Positions 17,357 through 27,352 are shown, numbered from the stretch's first letter. The stretch is DNA of 58,849 nucleotides from an uncultured Cellvibrio sp. (GCA_946480695.1 CAMLKG010000030.1:1-58849); one strand, 5' to 3'. Program-made: numbers and translations. The notes: generated from the sequence alone by a model not told the origin.

Positions 17357-18898
17357 ATGACGCAACAGTTTTTGGTAGGTGGCAACGGGACGCAAACCGT
17401 ACAGTTGAACTTGCGTATGGCTAATCGCCACGGTTTGATTGCCGGCGCAACAGGTACGGGAAAAACCGTGAGTTTGCAAGTGCTCGCTGAAGGCTTTGCC
17501 AAGGCCGGTGTGCCGGTGTTTATGGCGGATATTAAAGGCGATCTTTCGGGCTTGGCTAAAGCGGGAAAGCCTCATCCCAAAATAGACGAGCGCGTGCAAT
17601 TACTGAAACTGTCGGATTATCAACAGCGTTTATTCCCCTGCGTATTTTGGGATTTATACGCGCGCAATGGCCACCCGGTGCGCGCAACTATTTCAGATTT
17701 TGGGCCATTATTGCTCGCCAATTTTTTTGATTTAAATGAAACCCAAACAGCCGTGCTCTATGCTGCATTTAAAATCGCCGATGCCCAGGGCATGCTGTTG
17801 CTGGATTTAAAAGACCTGCAAGCCATGCTTAATTGGATGAAGGATGAACGTAAAAACCTGGAAGATGAATACGGTGGTATTAGCGAGGCGAGTGTTGCAG
17901 CGATCCAGCGCCGGTTAATGATGCTAGAGCAAGAAGGTGCGGAAAATTTTTTCGGTGAGCCCGCATTGGATTTGAATCACCTGATGCAAGCTACCCTGGA
18001 AGGCACGGGCGTCATTAATATCCTTGATGCCACCATGTTAATCAACCAGCCAAAACTTTACGCAATTTTTTTGTTGTGGTTGATCTCTGAACTTTTTGAA
18101 AACCTGCCGGAACAAGGCGATGCCGAAAAGCCAAAGCTGGTTTTCTTTTTTGATGAGGCGCATTTACTTTTTAACGATGCGCCAAAATTATTGATTGATA
18201 AAATCGAACAGGTAGTACGCCTTATTCGCTCAAAAGGTGTAGGCATTTATTTTATTTCGCAAAGCCCGGCAGATATTCCCGACACTGTCCTCGGACAGTT
18301 GGGTAACCGAATCCAGCATGCGTTGCGCGCCTTTACTCCGAAGGACCAGCAGGCAGTGAAAATCGCTGCTCAAACCTTCCGGCCGAATTCGGGGTTCAGC
18401 ACTGAGGCAGTAATTACGGAACTCGGGATAGGTGAGGCACTGGTCTCGGTGCTTGATGAAAAAGGCTCGCCCACACCGGTTGAGCGCGTCATTATTGCGC
18501 CGCCTTCGTCGCGCATTGGCCCATTAACCCCTGATGAACGAGCGGAGGTCATGAATCGTTCACCCTATAAAACTATTTATAACCAAATAATAGATCGCGA
18601 GTCTGCATATGAAATTTTGAAAGCTCGCGTTGCGCAACAACAGCAATCTGATCAACAGGAAAAAGTTCGGGAACAGTTACGTGTGGAACAGGAGCGGATA
18701 TTTAAAGAGCAACAAAAACAACAACAGCAAATCCAGCGTGAACAGGCGCGTTCTCAACAACAAACCCAACGTGCGGGCGCAAGGCGGGAATCTGCGGCGG
18801 AAGCTTTGGCGAAAAGCGCAGCACGCGCAATAGGCAGTAACCTCGGCCGGCAAATTGTGCGCGGTATCTTGGGGTCGCTGCTCGGGGGGCGGCGTTAG
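17357..18898 (+). CDS. HerA/FtsK-like ATPase, DUF853 (YjgR-like)
   Basis: Cytoplasmic P-loop ATPase of the DUF853 family (E. coli YjgR), 513 residues. The ATG at 17357 is preceded by AGGAG; a start at 17339 would add six residues. The Walker A motif GATGTGKT is at 30-37 and is followed by the family-specific FMADIKGDLSGLAK. The Walker B motif is LVFFFDEAHLLF. An Arg-finger-like region with SQSPADIPDTVLGQLGNRIQHALRAF follows. The last 90 residues are a Gln/Arg-rich coiled coil ending in a Gly-rich IVRGILGSLLGGRR. The role is unknown; a DNA-translocase-like activity is inferred from HerA homology. Confidence 0.93.
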   Translation: MTQQFLVGGNGTQTVQLNLRMANRHGLIAGATGTGKTVSLQVLAEGFAKAGVPVFMADIKGDLSGLAKAGKPHPKIDERVQLLKLSDYQQRLFPCVFWDLYARNGHPVRATISDFGPLLLANFFDLNETQTAVLYAAFKIADAQGMLLLDLKDLQAMLNWMKDERKNLEDEYGGISEASVAAIQRRLMMLEQEGAENFFGEPALDLNHLMQATLEGTGVINILDATMLINQPKLYAIFLLWLISELFENLPEQGDAEKPKLVFFFDEAHLLFNDAPKLLIDKIEQVVRLIRSKGVGIYFISQSPADIPDTVLGQLGNRIQHALRAFTPKDQQAVKIAAQTFRPNSGFSTEAVITELGIGEALVSVLDEKGSPTPVERVIIAPPSSRIGPLTPDERAEVMNRSPYKTIYNQIIDRESAYEILKARVAQQQQSDQQEKVREQLRVEQERIFKEQQKQQQQIQREQARSQQQTQRAGARRESAAEALAKSAARAIGSNLGRQIVRGILGSLLGGRR

Positions 18899-18988
18899 GT
18901 TGCGCACTTGTATGTTATCAGCCCTTGGCTATAGTTAATTAAAAATGAAGGAGGCGAATTAAACAGGCGTAAATAATTTAGGTCGTGT

Positions 18989-20674
18989 ATGAGCCGGGAA
19001 GGTCAAACATGGCTTGAAAAATCCTGGGGACGCCGCATGAAAGAAATTACAACGCTGGGCCTGGTGGCCATTCATTTTTTTTTGATTGGTATCTTTTTTT
19101 CCAATTTCAAACAAGCGAGCGCAGAAACCGCGTTAGAAGAAACAATTTACTTGCCCCAGGGATGGGACCACAAGACTCGTCAGACACTTTATACCACCTC
19201 ATTTGGTTCCCGCTTAATTCCCTTCCCCTGGTTCATTGCCCTCGAACAGGCTGATCGGCGTGAATTGTTCCGCGATAATCGCCATATGGCTTTATTAGGA
19301 TTTATTACCACCGAAGCCGACGAATTTAATCCACATGGCTTGCCGGTTGGATTGGTCCGTGATGTTGATAAAGATGGTGATTATATCGGCATTACCTGCA
19401 CTGCTTGCCATACAGGCCAAGCAAGCATTCGCGGGCAGCGCATCCGTATTGATGGCGGCCAGGCGCTAATTGATTTAACAGAGTTTGAAAAATCAATACT
19501 GGCTTCACTGAGCGCAACCCTGGCGGACGAGGAAAAATTTTCACGCTTCGCAAAAATGGTAGTTGATACTTCGACAGGTGCTTCGGTTGATGCGCTCAAA
19601 AGGGAGTTGCAAGCGCGCATTGCCAGATTGGAACAACACCTGGAAGTGAACCGCACATCAACTGCCTATGGCAAGGGTCGCCTGGATGCCTTCGGGCAAA
19701 TATTTAATGCAATTGCAGTAGGCGCCTTGCAAACACCTGAAAATAGTTACGCACCGGATGCACCAGTAAGTTATCCAGTGCTATGGGATGCTTCGCATCT
19801 GGATACGGTGCAGTGGAATGGTTCGGCCCCCAATAAAGAACCCGGCCCATTAGTTCAAAACACCATTACTGCACTCGCGGTTTACGGTAACGTTTCCATA
19901 GTAAAAGATAAATTAACGTATCAATCCTCTGTTCGGATCAGTAGTTTAGCGGACATCCAACGTGAACTTTATCAATTGGTCGCACCGCAATGGCCCACGA
20001 AATACGCAGGTGAATTAGATGCGAAAAAATGGGTCGCTGGAAAAGTGCTATATGAACAACATTGTGTTCAATGCCACACCTATGTGAATCCTGCCGATAG
20101 CAATCGGAATTTAAAAACAGTGTTGATTCCTGTTACCGAGGTAGGAACCGATCCGGTTGTAAGTGATAATTTTGAAACGCGAAAAGTAAAATCAGGGTTG
20201 TTGGAAGGGCGCCGTTTAATGATTTTCGCCGGCGACAAAATCCCCGCTGAAACCAGGACATTGGATTTGGTTATTAATGTGGCGGCGGGTACCTTGCTTA
20301 ACCAGCCCTGGCAAACCCTGAAAGCAATAATTAGGGAATACCGGCCCAATGACGCGGCACCGAATACGCTATCTGTTCCCAGTTATAAGGCAAGGCCTAT
20401 TAACGGGATATGGGCATCTGCGCCTTACCTTCACAATGGATCTGTGCCAACTATTTACGATTTGCTCTTACCTGTGCACCAGCGACCGATCACTTTTTAT
20501 GTCGGTAATATAGAGCTGGACCTGGTAAAGATTGGTTATGTATCCGATGAAGGGTCAGGGACTACGTTTTATGACACTCGCTTGCGGGGCAATTCCAACG
20601 CCGGGCACGAATATGGCACACAGATAACCGATGAACAACGTTGGGCGTTATTGGAATATATCAAGGGTTTATAA
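18989..20674 (+). CDS. Di-haem cytochrome c, RoxA/cytochrome-c-peroxidase-like
   Basis: Exported c-type cytochrome of 561 residues. Two haem-binding CXXCH motifs are visible: CTACH at 137-141 and CVQCH at 359-363. The segment ASAPYLHNGSVPTIYDLLLP (about 475-494) is characteristic of the RoxA/di-haem peroxidase-like family, whose founding members cleave rubber. An N-terminal hydrophobic segment (LGLVAIHFFLIGIFF) is a signal or anchor; the ATG at 19037 directly before it is an alternative start. The actual substrate is unknown, and rubber oxygenase activity should not be assumed. It stands alone, with no accessory genes nearby. Confidence 0.8.
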   Translation: MSREGQTWLEKSWGRRMKEITTLGLVAIHFFLIGIFFSNFKQASAETALEETIYLPQGWDHKTRQTLYTTSFGSRLIPFPWFIALEQADRRELFRDNRHMALLGFITTEADEFNPHGLPVGLVRDVDKDGDYIGITCTACHTGQASIRGQRIRIDGGQALIDLTEFEKSILASLSATLADEEKFSRFAKMVVDTSTGASVDALKRELQARIARLEQHLEVNRTSTAYGKGRLDAFGQIFNAIAVGALQTPENSYAPDAPVSYPVLWDASHLDTVQWNGSAPNKEPGPLVQNTITALAVYGNVSIVKDKLTYQSSVRISSLADIQRELYQLVAPQWPTKYAGELDAKKWVAGKVLYEQHCVQCHTYVNPADSNRNLKTVLIPVTEVGTDPVVSDNFETRKVKSGLLEGRRLMIFAGDKIPAETRTLDLVINVAAGTLLNQPWQTLKAIIREYRPNDAAPNTLSVPSYKARPINGIWASAPYLHNGSVPTIYDLLLPVHQRPITFYVGNIELDLVKIGYVSDEGSGTTFYDTRLRGNSNAGHEYGTQITDEQRWALLEYIKGL

Positions 20675-21157
20675 CGGGTGGGAACCCATTGGATGAATCT
20701 TCGGTTGTAAATATAAAGTGCGTTTCCGGTGCCTGGGTTATGGGTATGCGCCCAAGGTTTTTACCAGCATTATTTATCAAGCATTTATCATTAGTTGCAC
20801 ATTAATTACTGCAACATTTAAGCGGGATCACCCTGACCAATAACCTAAATGCTTAAAGAAAAGATGCGCAGGTGTGGCGCTGAATATTATACAAATCTTC
20901 GAAAAAACCTGGCCCTTTGCCCCATTTTGTAATTTATGGGCCATGCATGCATTTTTTGCATTCTCTTGAGGCGACACCGCCTTTTATTGAGGCGGCGGCT
21001 TAATCAAGGGCAACTAAACTTGGCGTGAGTCATAGCATTCATTGGTAATTTTGGAACTTTCATCAAAGAAAAAATATAATCATTTGGAGCAAATATCTTC
21101 TGGCCTGAAAAATGCAAACAGGGATGCAACGAGTAGTAAATCGCATGGAGGTAATCT
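20675..21157. other. Intergenic and leader region of the plus-strand exopolysaccharide unit
   Basis: 483 nt without a gene. It holds a sigma-54-type element close to the downstream gene and several short dyads: CCCAT/ATGGG near 20923-20942 and CCGCCT/AGGCGG near 20979-20996. An ATGCATGCAT palindrome lies near 20945. The dyads could be enhancer-binding-protein sites upstream of the sigma-54 element, which is inference. Confidence 0.4.
21101..21116 (+). promoter_or_regulatory. Sigma-54 (-24/-12) promoter of wcaJ-epsL unit
   Basis: TGGCCTGAAAAATGCA has the invariant GG and GC dinucleotides separated by 10 nt. Nine positions match TGGCACG-N4-TTGCA. The -12 GC lies about 42 nt before the wcaJ start, and a GGAGG ribosome-binding site follows. 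Confidence 0.55.
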
Positions 21158-22615
21158 ATGAATAGTCACCATGTTCCAAATCTGAGTATAGGTTCAAATA
21201 CGTTGGGTAGCCAGCCGCCGGTTGTGCGATTCCATCATTCCAAAATTCTTGCATTGTTTCGTGCGTTGGATAGCGCAGTCATTGTGTTGATGTTGTGGAC
21301 GGCATTAAATTTCTTTGGCATTGAATGGACTAATCTCCACACCGCGTTTGCAATCAGTGCGGTTATTATTTTTGGATTTTTCGCAGAGACTAATGAAGTT
21401 TATTACCTGTGGCGTGGCACATCCATGCTGAAACTGTCACTACAATTATTTTTAGCCTGGTTCGCTACATCTATTTTCCTGGTTTTTGCTGCATTATTAA
21501 TTTATTCGGTTTCCCATGACGGTTTTTTTGCCATCGGCAGCTGGTTGGTTATCACACCTGCTTCCATGGTGGCTATGCACGTCGGCCGCCGTTTATTGCT
21601 GGCCAGGTTGCGCGCCAAACCGACAGAGCCAAGGCGTGTGGCCATTGTGGGCGCTAATGATTTAGGTTTGCGTTTAATTAATTCAATGCAAAGCATGCCA
21701 TGGCTCGGCTATAAAATAATGGGTTTCTATGATGACCGCGTCGCTAATAATGATGTAGGTCGCCGATTATTTGGACAGCATATCGATGTGAAGGGCGGGT
21801 TGGACCAGCTATACGCTGACGCCTATGATGGGAAGCTCGATATAGTATTCATTACTTTGCCAATGCGCGCCGAATTGCGTATGCATTCGGTGATTAATCG
21901 CCTCGCGGATACAACTGTGTCGCCTTATTTGATCCCGGATGTATTTAACTTCGATTTGCTGCATTCCCGCCTGACTTGCTTGCAAGGTATCCCGGCCCTG
22001 AGTATTTATGATTCGCCCCTGGTGGATAATGGTTGGGCCAAGCGCCTGGAGGATTTGGTACTGGGTTCGCTGATGTTGTTAGGCTTGTCTATTCCGATGA
22101 TGCTGATTGCGCTCGGAGTGAAATTGACATCACCCGGCCCGATATTTTTTAAGCAAACCCGATATGGCCTGGGCGGTGAACCCATTAAAGTGTGGAAATT
22201 CCGCTCGATGACAGTGTGTGAAGATGGTCCCAATGTTGCGCAAGCAAAACGTTCAGACCCGCGCGTTACACCGTTTGGGAATTTTTTGCGCCGTACTTCG
22301 CTGGATGAATTGCCACAATTGTTTAACGTAATATCCGGTAGCATGTCATTGGTGGGCCCGCGTCCCCATGCAGTGGCACATAACGAATATTATCGCGGAC
22401 AAATCAAGGGTTACATGCTGCGCCATAAAGTAAAACCGGGAATTACCGGCTTGGCACAAGTGAATGGATTTCGCGGTGAAACTGAAACCCTGGATAAAAT
22501 GTCAGGCCGCATTGCCTATGACCTTGAGTACATTCGCAATTGGTCGTTAATGCTGGATTTGAAAATTTTATGGCAAACTATTTTTAAAGGGTTTGTCGGC
22601 CAACATGCCTATTAA
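21158..22615 (+). CDS. wcaJ: Undecaprenyl-phosphate glucose phosphotransferase (WcaJ-type)
   Basis: Initiating enzyme of exopolysaccharide synthesis: it transfers a hexose-1-phosphate, usually glucose, to undecaprenyl phosphate at the inner membrane. 485 residues. Four N-terminal membrane helices (about 30-135) and a CoA-binding-like Rossmann region (RRVAIVGANDLGLRLI, about 165) are followed by a fifth membrane helix near 300. The catalytic bacterial sugar transferase domain contains VWKFRSMTV, RTSLDELPQLFNV, SMSLVGPRPHAV and KPGITGLAQVNG. A GGAGG precedes the ATG. It is followed by the epsL-like gene after 9 nt. Confidence 0.95.
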   Translation: MNSHHVPNLSIGSNTLGSQPPVVRFHHSKILALFRALDSAVIVLMLWTALNFFGIEWTNLHTAFAISAVIIFGFFAETNEVYYLWRGTSMLKLSLQLFLAWFATSIFLVFAALLIYSVSHDGFFAIGSWLVITPASMVAMHVGRRLLLARLRAKPTEPRRVAIVGANDLGLRLINSMQSMPWLGYKIMGFYDDRVANNDVGRRLFGQHIDVKGGLDQLYADAYDGKLDIVFITLPMRAELRMHSVINRLADTTVSPYLIPDVFNFDLLHSRLTCLQGIPALSIYDSPLVDNGWAKRLEDLVLGSLMLLGLSIPMMLIALGVKLTSPGPIFFKQTRYGLGGEPIKVWKFRSMTVCEDGPNVAQAKRSDPRVTPFGNFLRRTSLDELPQLFNVISGSMSLVGPRPHAVAHNEYYRGQIKGYMLRHKVKPGITGLAQVNGFRGETETLDKMSGRIAYDLEYIRNWSLMLDLKILWQTIFKGFVGQHAY

Positions 22616-22624
22616 AATAATTTA

Positions 22625-23794
22625 ATGAAAAAAATTGCCCGTTCACCGATATTATTTATCACCACCCTGGGGGCTGTGTGTAATGCGCAGCCCCATCAGC
22701 CGTCGGCCAGCGATGGATTCCGATTTATCGCTTCGGCACAGCATCAATATGACAGCAATTTTTCGCGTATAGCGGAAGAAGCGCTCGAAGAACAATCCAG
22801 CCAGGATGAACAAATAACCCGTGCTGCGCTGGGTGTGGGATACAACAAATCCATTTCAGCGCAACGGTTGGGGTTAAGGTTTACCGCCAACCAGTATCGT
22901 TACGCGGAACGTGATCATTTAAATGAGAATTCCTGGGAAGGCAGCGCCAGTTGGCGGAGCCGGTTTGGCCACAATGCCAGTAGCTTGTTAAATTACGAAC
23001 GAACTGAATCGCCGGTGGACCAATTGGAATTCAGGGGCAGGGATTTGGTTGCCCGTGAAAATGCCAATGCCCAGTTATCGTTGGGCGATAGCCGTCGTCT
23101 TGGTATTATCATCGGCGCCCACCAATTCCAGCAAAGCCATTCCAACATCGAACGTGAGTTCCTGGATTTTGAAGATGAGGATTTTTTTGCCGAGGTCCGT
23201 TACAAAGGTCCGGCGAGTTCCTGGGTAAGCGTGCGTTATCGGGAGGGTGACCGCGATTATGAATGGGTCGAACTTTTGCCAAGGGACCTTAACTTTGAAT
23301 ATCAACAATGGGAAATTGAAACCAGCTGGGCGTTAACACCGAAGACCGAATTAACAGGTGTTGCCGGATATTTTGAGCGGGAAGGCGCAACGAATAATGA
23401 TGAAGGTGCGTTAGCGGGATTGAAACTATCCTGGCAAACCACTGCCAAGGTGGCAACAGAAATTGCCTACACATTTAACCAACCTGCACAAGGAGAAACT
23501 ACCGATGCACCGATTGAGGTCAGTAGTTCTTCATTCACAGTGAGTTGGCAGTGGACTACGAAGCTGCAACTCGCAGCGGGCGGTATATACAGCGAATTCG
23601 ATTATATAAATATTGATGATGCCTCGCCCTATGTGGAGAGGAATATCAGCATAAGTCCATTAGCAATTGAGTGGCGGTTTTCCGATACCCTTCAATTCCG
23701 TCTGCATAGCCAATGGGTGGAGCGACATTCCCCCATACTGATTCGCGATTACGACGGCCATATCATTACGGGCGGATTGGGGTTGGTGTTTTAG
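22625..23794 (+). CDS. EpsL-like outer-membrane beta-barrel protein of polysaccharide secretion
   Basis: 389 residues with an N-terminal export signal (MKKIARSPILFITTLGAVCNA). A mature barrel of alternating strands follows, starting RFIASAQHQYDSNFSRIAEE; the DSNF element is typical of EpsL/BBP2-type outer-membrane proteins found in exopolysaccharide loci. The last strand ends GGLGLVF with a terminal Phe. It is probably an outer-membrane component of polymer export or retention. It ends by overlapping the convergent glycosyltransferase gene by 29 nt. Confidence 0.75.
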   Translation: MKKIARSPILFITTLGAVCNAQPHQPSASDGFRFIASAQHQYDSNFSRIAEEALEEQSSQDEQITRAALGVGYNKSISAQRLGLRFTANQYRYAERDHLNENSWEGSASWRSRFGHNASSLLNYERTESPVDQLEFRGRDLVARENANAQLSLGDSRRLGIIIGAHQFQQSHSNIEREFLDFEDEDFFAEVRYKGPASSWVSVRYREGDRDYEWVELLPRDLNFEYQQWEIETSWALTPKTELTGVAGYFEREGATNNDEGALAGLKLSWQTTAKVATEIAYTFNQPAQGETTDAPIEVSSSSFTVSWQWTTKLQLAAGGIYSEFDYINIDDASPYVERNISISPLAIEWRFSDTLQFRLHSQWVERHSPILIRDYDGHIITGGLGLVF

Positions 23795-25010
23795 CCATTT
23801 CATATCCGGCTTCCGTGCGCACTAGTTTTTCCAGCGCGTGCTGGTATTTATGTGTGTTAATACATTGTTGCATCTGGCGTGCACAGTGTATTTTTTTGGT
23901 GGTGATTAATTCCGGTTGTAAATAAAGTTGCTTCAACAATGCTGCGGCTTTCTCCACGTCAGCTTCCGCCCATCGGGCATGTCCCAGCCCCTTAAACTCC
24001 GGGTGATTGGAATTAACCGCAATCTGGCGGAAATCCACCAGGAAACTGTTTTCTTCCGTACAAAAATCCATATTTCCAGACCACGCGGTAACAAGCGCGG
24101 GAGTATCCAGCAGCATGGCTTCCGCGATGGTGAGCCCGAAACCCTCTGATCTATGCAGTGATGCGTAAATGCCGGAGCTTTGTATTAATCCCAATATGTC
24201 TGCACGGGACCAGTGTTTATCAATTAATTGGATATGCGGATGCTGTTCGATGAGATCTAACAACTGCTTTTTTTCGGGGGAATCATCGCCGGCGTTGGCT
24301 TTTAATACCAGGTAAGCATTGTCTGTTGCGCTGAATGCCGCAGTGAATGCCCGTATTAGCGCGGCAGGGTTTTTGCGTTCCATGGCGCTGCCAAAACTGA
24401 AAATGTTTGATACCAAAAATGCATCTTCCGGTATCCCCAGGGTTGCGCGCATTGCCGGCGTAAATTCGCCGGGTACAACCGGATGGGTTACGGTTAATAC
24501 CGGAACCTTGGTGTAACCCTGGATGACTTGCGTGGTGAATTCCGAGGGAGTAAATACAGCATTCATATAACCAATGGCTTTGGTCCACTCGCGCGGAATT
24601 ATTTCCAATTCCCATGCCCAATAGCCGATGTTGTAAGTTTGTTTAAACGTACTTATTCCCATTTGCAAAATAACGGTAGGCAACATGGGTGGGTTCAGGT
24701 GATAGATACGGCAATGGATTTTTTTTTCATCGGCCATGGTGGGCCATTCCCAGGGCACTTCTATAGGTTTGCGGAAGAATTTTTCCGCACTGGTGCACTT
24801 TACCTGATAGCCGTCGGCAGCCAATTGTTGTGCGCACAAGCGAGCGGATTCGGCGATACCGGAAATACTGTGGAAAAAACCGATGACTTCAATAACCGGC
24901 TTTTGCTGCAATGGCATACCCGCCGGGCTTTTGGGAATTAGTTGGTGTAATACATTGGCACGTAGGGTTCGGTAAGTGGAGCGCACAAAATGCTTCAGGA
25001 ATTGCTTCAT
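23766..25010 (-). CDS. Glycosyltransferase family 4 (last gene of eps operon)
   Basis: GT-B fold retaining glycosyltransferase of 414 residues, cytoplasmic face of the inner membrane. The N-terminal part has IEVIGFFHSISGIAESARL, a donor/acceptor loop of the GT4 type. The C-terminal half contains SNIFSFGSAMERKNPAALIRAF and the RSEGFGLTIAEAMLLDTP motif that binds the nucleotide sugar. It probably adds a sugar to the lipid-linked repeat unit; donor and linkage are unknown. Its last 29 nt overlap the convergent epsL-like gene. It lies 27 nt downstream of the flippase gene. Confidence 0.9.
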   Translation of the reverse strand: MKQFLKHFVRSTYRTLRANVLHQLIPKSPAGMPLQQKPVIEVIGFFHSISGIAESARLCAQQLAADGYQVKCTSAEKFFRKPIEVPWEWPTMADEKKIHCRIYHLNPPMLPTVILQMGISTFKQTYNIGYWAWELEIIPREWTKAIGYMNAVFTPSEFTTQVIQGYTKVPVLTVTHPVVPGEFTPAMRATLGIPEDAFLVSNIFSFGSAMERKNPAALIRAFTAAFSATDNAYLVLKANAGDDSPEKKQLLDLIEQHPHIQLIDKHWSRADILGLIQSSGIYASLHRSEGFGLTIAEAMLLDTPALVTAWSGNMDFCTEENSFLVDFRQIAVNSNHPEFKGLGHARWAEADVEKAAALLKQLYLQPELITTKKIHCARQMQQCINTHKYQHALEKLVRTEAGYEMAKTPTPIRP

Positions 25011-25037
25011 AAATATTCCGGTTACTATCCCAATGAA

Positions 25038-26525
25038 TCAACGAAAACCAAACCAATGTTGCAAACGCAGCAGGTGGGGTGAAAATTTTGCGGGGGCAAT
25101 ACTTAATGCTTCGTGTAAAAAGTTTTTTGCCTCGGGCCTGAATACCAACAACCCCAACAATAAATAACTTATGCCGCCCAATATCGCGATCAGCGGGATT
25201 TGCAAAGATAAGGGCAATGTCGTTAATAATTGTTTACTGGCGAGGCATATACCGAGCATGGTTGCGGATGCAATATAACTGGGCAGCAGCGTTTTAAGAA
25301 TGGTTGTGTAGGTGCAATAAAAGTGATGGCGAAAGATGATCAGTGCCAGTACTGCAGCGAAATAACTGGTAGCGACATAAGCGAGCGCTGCGTGGGTGAG
25401 GCCCATTGGAATCCAGAAGTAACCTAGCAGGATTATTGCCGTGAGCAAGCCCAGGGTCAGTGCAAGCACCCAGAATGTTTTACCTTCGGCCGTCAGTGCC
25501 GCATTGACCTGGAAGCGGATAAGCAGCGGCGCCGAACCAATCGCAATCCAGCTCATCAGCTCACCGCTAGCGCGCCATTTCTCGCCGAATACGAGCACAA
25601 TAAACTCTGGCGCGATTGCTGCTGTGCCAAAAAATACCGGCACTATTACGAAGCTGCTCATGCGCATGATGCGTAAGCAGGCATCGGTTTTTGCTTGCAA
25701 TTCGTGGATGCGCGCAAGCGCCGGCAGGGTAGTTTGTTCCAGTGGCCGGACAATAATATCTTGCAAGATAAACAACGCGCGCCCACCGATTCGATAAATA
25801 CCCAATGCAGCGGGACCGAGCAAAATTCCCACCATAAATTCGAGCAGGGTGTTACACAGGGTATTGATCAGTTGTGCCAGCATTAATGGCGAGCAAAAGC
25901 GCAGCGTTTGTTTGGCAAATAAAAAAGAAAAACCCAAGCTTGGCCACCACCGGGCGCTTACCATGGTGATAATGGTTACCAAAACTTGTCCTGTTAATTG
26001 TTGGGCGACCAGTGCCCATACCCCAAACCCCTGGATCGCCATGACAACACCCACCACGCCGCTGATAAGGCTGGCAACAACGCTACGCAGGGCAATTATT
26101 TTGAACGCGAACTCCCGCCGCAATTTTCCCTCGTGAACAACTTTCGCGCCTTCCAATAAAAAAATAATAACCAGGGCTTGTAATATCGGAACGGCAGCGG
26201 GGTCGTAATAGCGGGCGGTTAATGGTCCCCCCGCAAACCAGACAATGGCGATAAAAATTAACGCGTAGAAGATGTTCAAGTAAAAGCAACTGGACGCATA
26301 ATCCGTGTCCCATTCACGGCGTTTAACGATCGCTTGTGAAATGCCGCCATTGATAACGATTTTTCCGGCTTCAACAACCAGAATGGCAAATACCGCCAAT
26401 CCAATTTCAGTTGGCGAAAGGATGCGCGAAATAATAATAAACACCAAAAAGCTGACGATGCTCATGCCGCTGGCGGCGAGACTCATCCAGGCGGTGCTGT
26501 TACTCAACTGTTGCTTTAAACCCAT
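25038..26525 (-). CDS. Wzx-type lipopolysaccharide/exopolysaccharide flippase
   Basis: Polytopic membrane protein of the MOP superfamily that moves lipid-linked repeat units across the inner membrane. 495 residues with about 12-14 helices. The start at 26525 (MGLKQQLSNSTAWMSLAASG) gives the typical N-terminus of polysaccharide flippases; the longer frame lacks such similarity and would overlap the wecG-like gene. Family-like features are SRILSPTEIGLAVFAILV and the PLEQTTLPALARI region mid-protein. It follows the wecG-like gene after 23 nt. Confidence 0.92.
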   Translation of the reverse strand: MGLKQQLSNSTAWMSLAASGMSIVSFLVFIIISRILSPTEIGLAVFAILVVEAGKIVINGGISQAIVKRREWDTDYASSCFYLNIFYALIFIAIVWFAGGPLTARYYDPAAVPILQALVIIFLLEGAKVVHEGKLRREFAFKIIALRSVVASLISGVVGVVMAIQGFGVWALVAQQLTGQVLVTIITMVSARWWPSLGFSFLFAKQTLRFCSPLMLAQLINTLCNTLLEFMVGILLGPAALGIYRIGGRALFILQDIIVRPLEQTTLPALARIHELQAKTDACLRIMRMSSFVIVPVFFGTAAIAPEFIVLVFGEKWRASGELMSWIAIGSAPLLIRFQVNAALTAEGKTFWVLALTLGLLTAIILLGYFWIPMGLTHAALAYVATSYFAAVLALIIFRHHFYCTYTTILKTLLPSYIASATMLGICLASKQLLTTLPLSLQIPLIAILGGISYLLLGLLVFRPEAKNFLHEALSIAPAKFSPHLLRLQHWFGFR

Positions 26526-26548
26526 ATTCAAATTCGATCCGCTAAAAA

Positions 26549-27289
26549 TTACTGCAAACTTTTTCCTTGCCGTAAACACAATTGCAAAAACACCGCTATA
26601 TCCAGGGTATAGCGACGCAGCAGCCGGCCTGGCTCCAGGCACAAGCGATAAAACCACTCCAGGCGCAAGCGCTGGATGATATGCGGAGCGCGCGGTTTGT
26701 CACCGGCAAGGAAATCCAGCAGGGCACCGACACCAATCAGGGTGCGGGCTTCCAATTGCTGGCGGTGTTTAATAATCCATTGTTCCTGGTTGGGGTTGCC
26801 CATGGCTACCAATACCACATTGGCTCCACTGCCATTGATGGCTGCTACCAGTTGTTGTTCATTGCGCGCTTCGTCATAACCGTTGCGGTAGCCAACGACA
26901 TTAATGTGCAGGGATTGCTGCAAATAATCGGCAGCGCGTTTGGCAATGCCCGGTTTTGCACCTACCAAAAAAACCCTGGCTTGATCGCCCAAATGTTTCA
27001 GGAAGAAAGGAATAAAATCGGTGCCGTTTAAATTTTCACGGAATTTCTTTTGGTGGATAAGCCAGGTGGCGATATCCATCCCCACGCCATCGTTGACAAT
27101 TAATGTTGTGCTATTGGTTAAGTCGCGTTTAAGCGATTGGCATTTAACGATGAAATTGGTATTGGCAAACAGCAACGTGGTTTGTTGATGTTCCATCTTT
27201 TCACGCAATTGCTGTGCGAGTTCCCGGCTGCTGGTCGACTGGATTGCAAAGCCACCGAGCGGGATAATTTCAGAAATTTCATGGCTCAT
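26549..27289 (-). CDS. WecG/TagA/CpsF family glycosyltransferase
   Basis: Peripheral GT26 transferase, 246 residues. It contains LFANTNFIVKCQSL, the active-site TTLIVNDGVGMDIA (about 62-74), the RVFLVGAKPGIAKRAA nucleotide-binding stretch and VVLVAMGNPNQEQWI. The C-terminal segment RLRLEWFYRLCLEPGRLLRRY probably mediates membrane association. The ATG at 27289 with AAGG upstream is preferred over a TTG at 27343. The enzyme adds a sugar, often an N-acetyl-mannosamine-type or glucuronic-type residue in relatives, to the lipid-linked intermediate; the donor here is unknown. Confidence 0.92.
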   Translation of the reverse strand: MSHEISEIIPLGGFAIQSTSSRELAQQLREKMEHQQTTLLFANTNFIVKCQSLKRDLTNSTTLIVNDGVGMDIATWLIHQKKFRENLNGTDFIPFFLKHLGDQARVFLVGAKPGIAKRAADYLQQSLHINVVGYRNGYDEARNEQQLVAAINGSGANVVLVAMGNPNQEQWIIKHRQQLEARTLIGVGALLDFLAGDKPRAPHIIQRLRLEWFYRLCLEPGRLLRRYTLDIAVFLQLCLRQGKSLQ

Positions 27290-27352
27290 CTGTGAATACC
27301 TTTTATCCGGTAGGAGGTTCGATATATTGTTCCGTGCAAGCAATTGCTGTTT

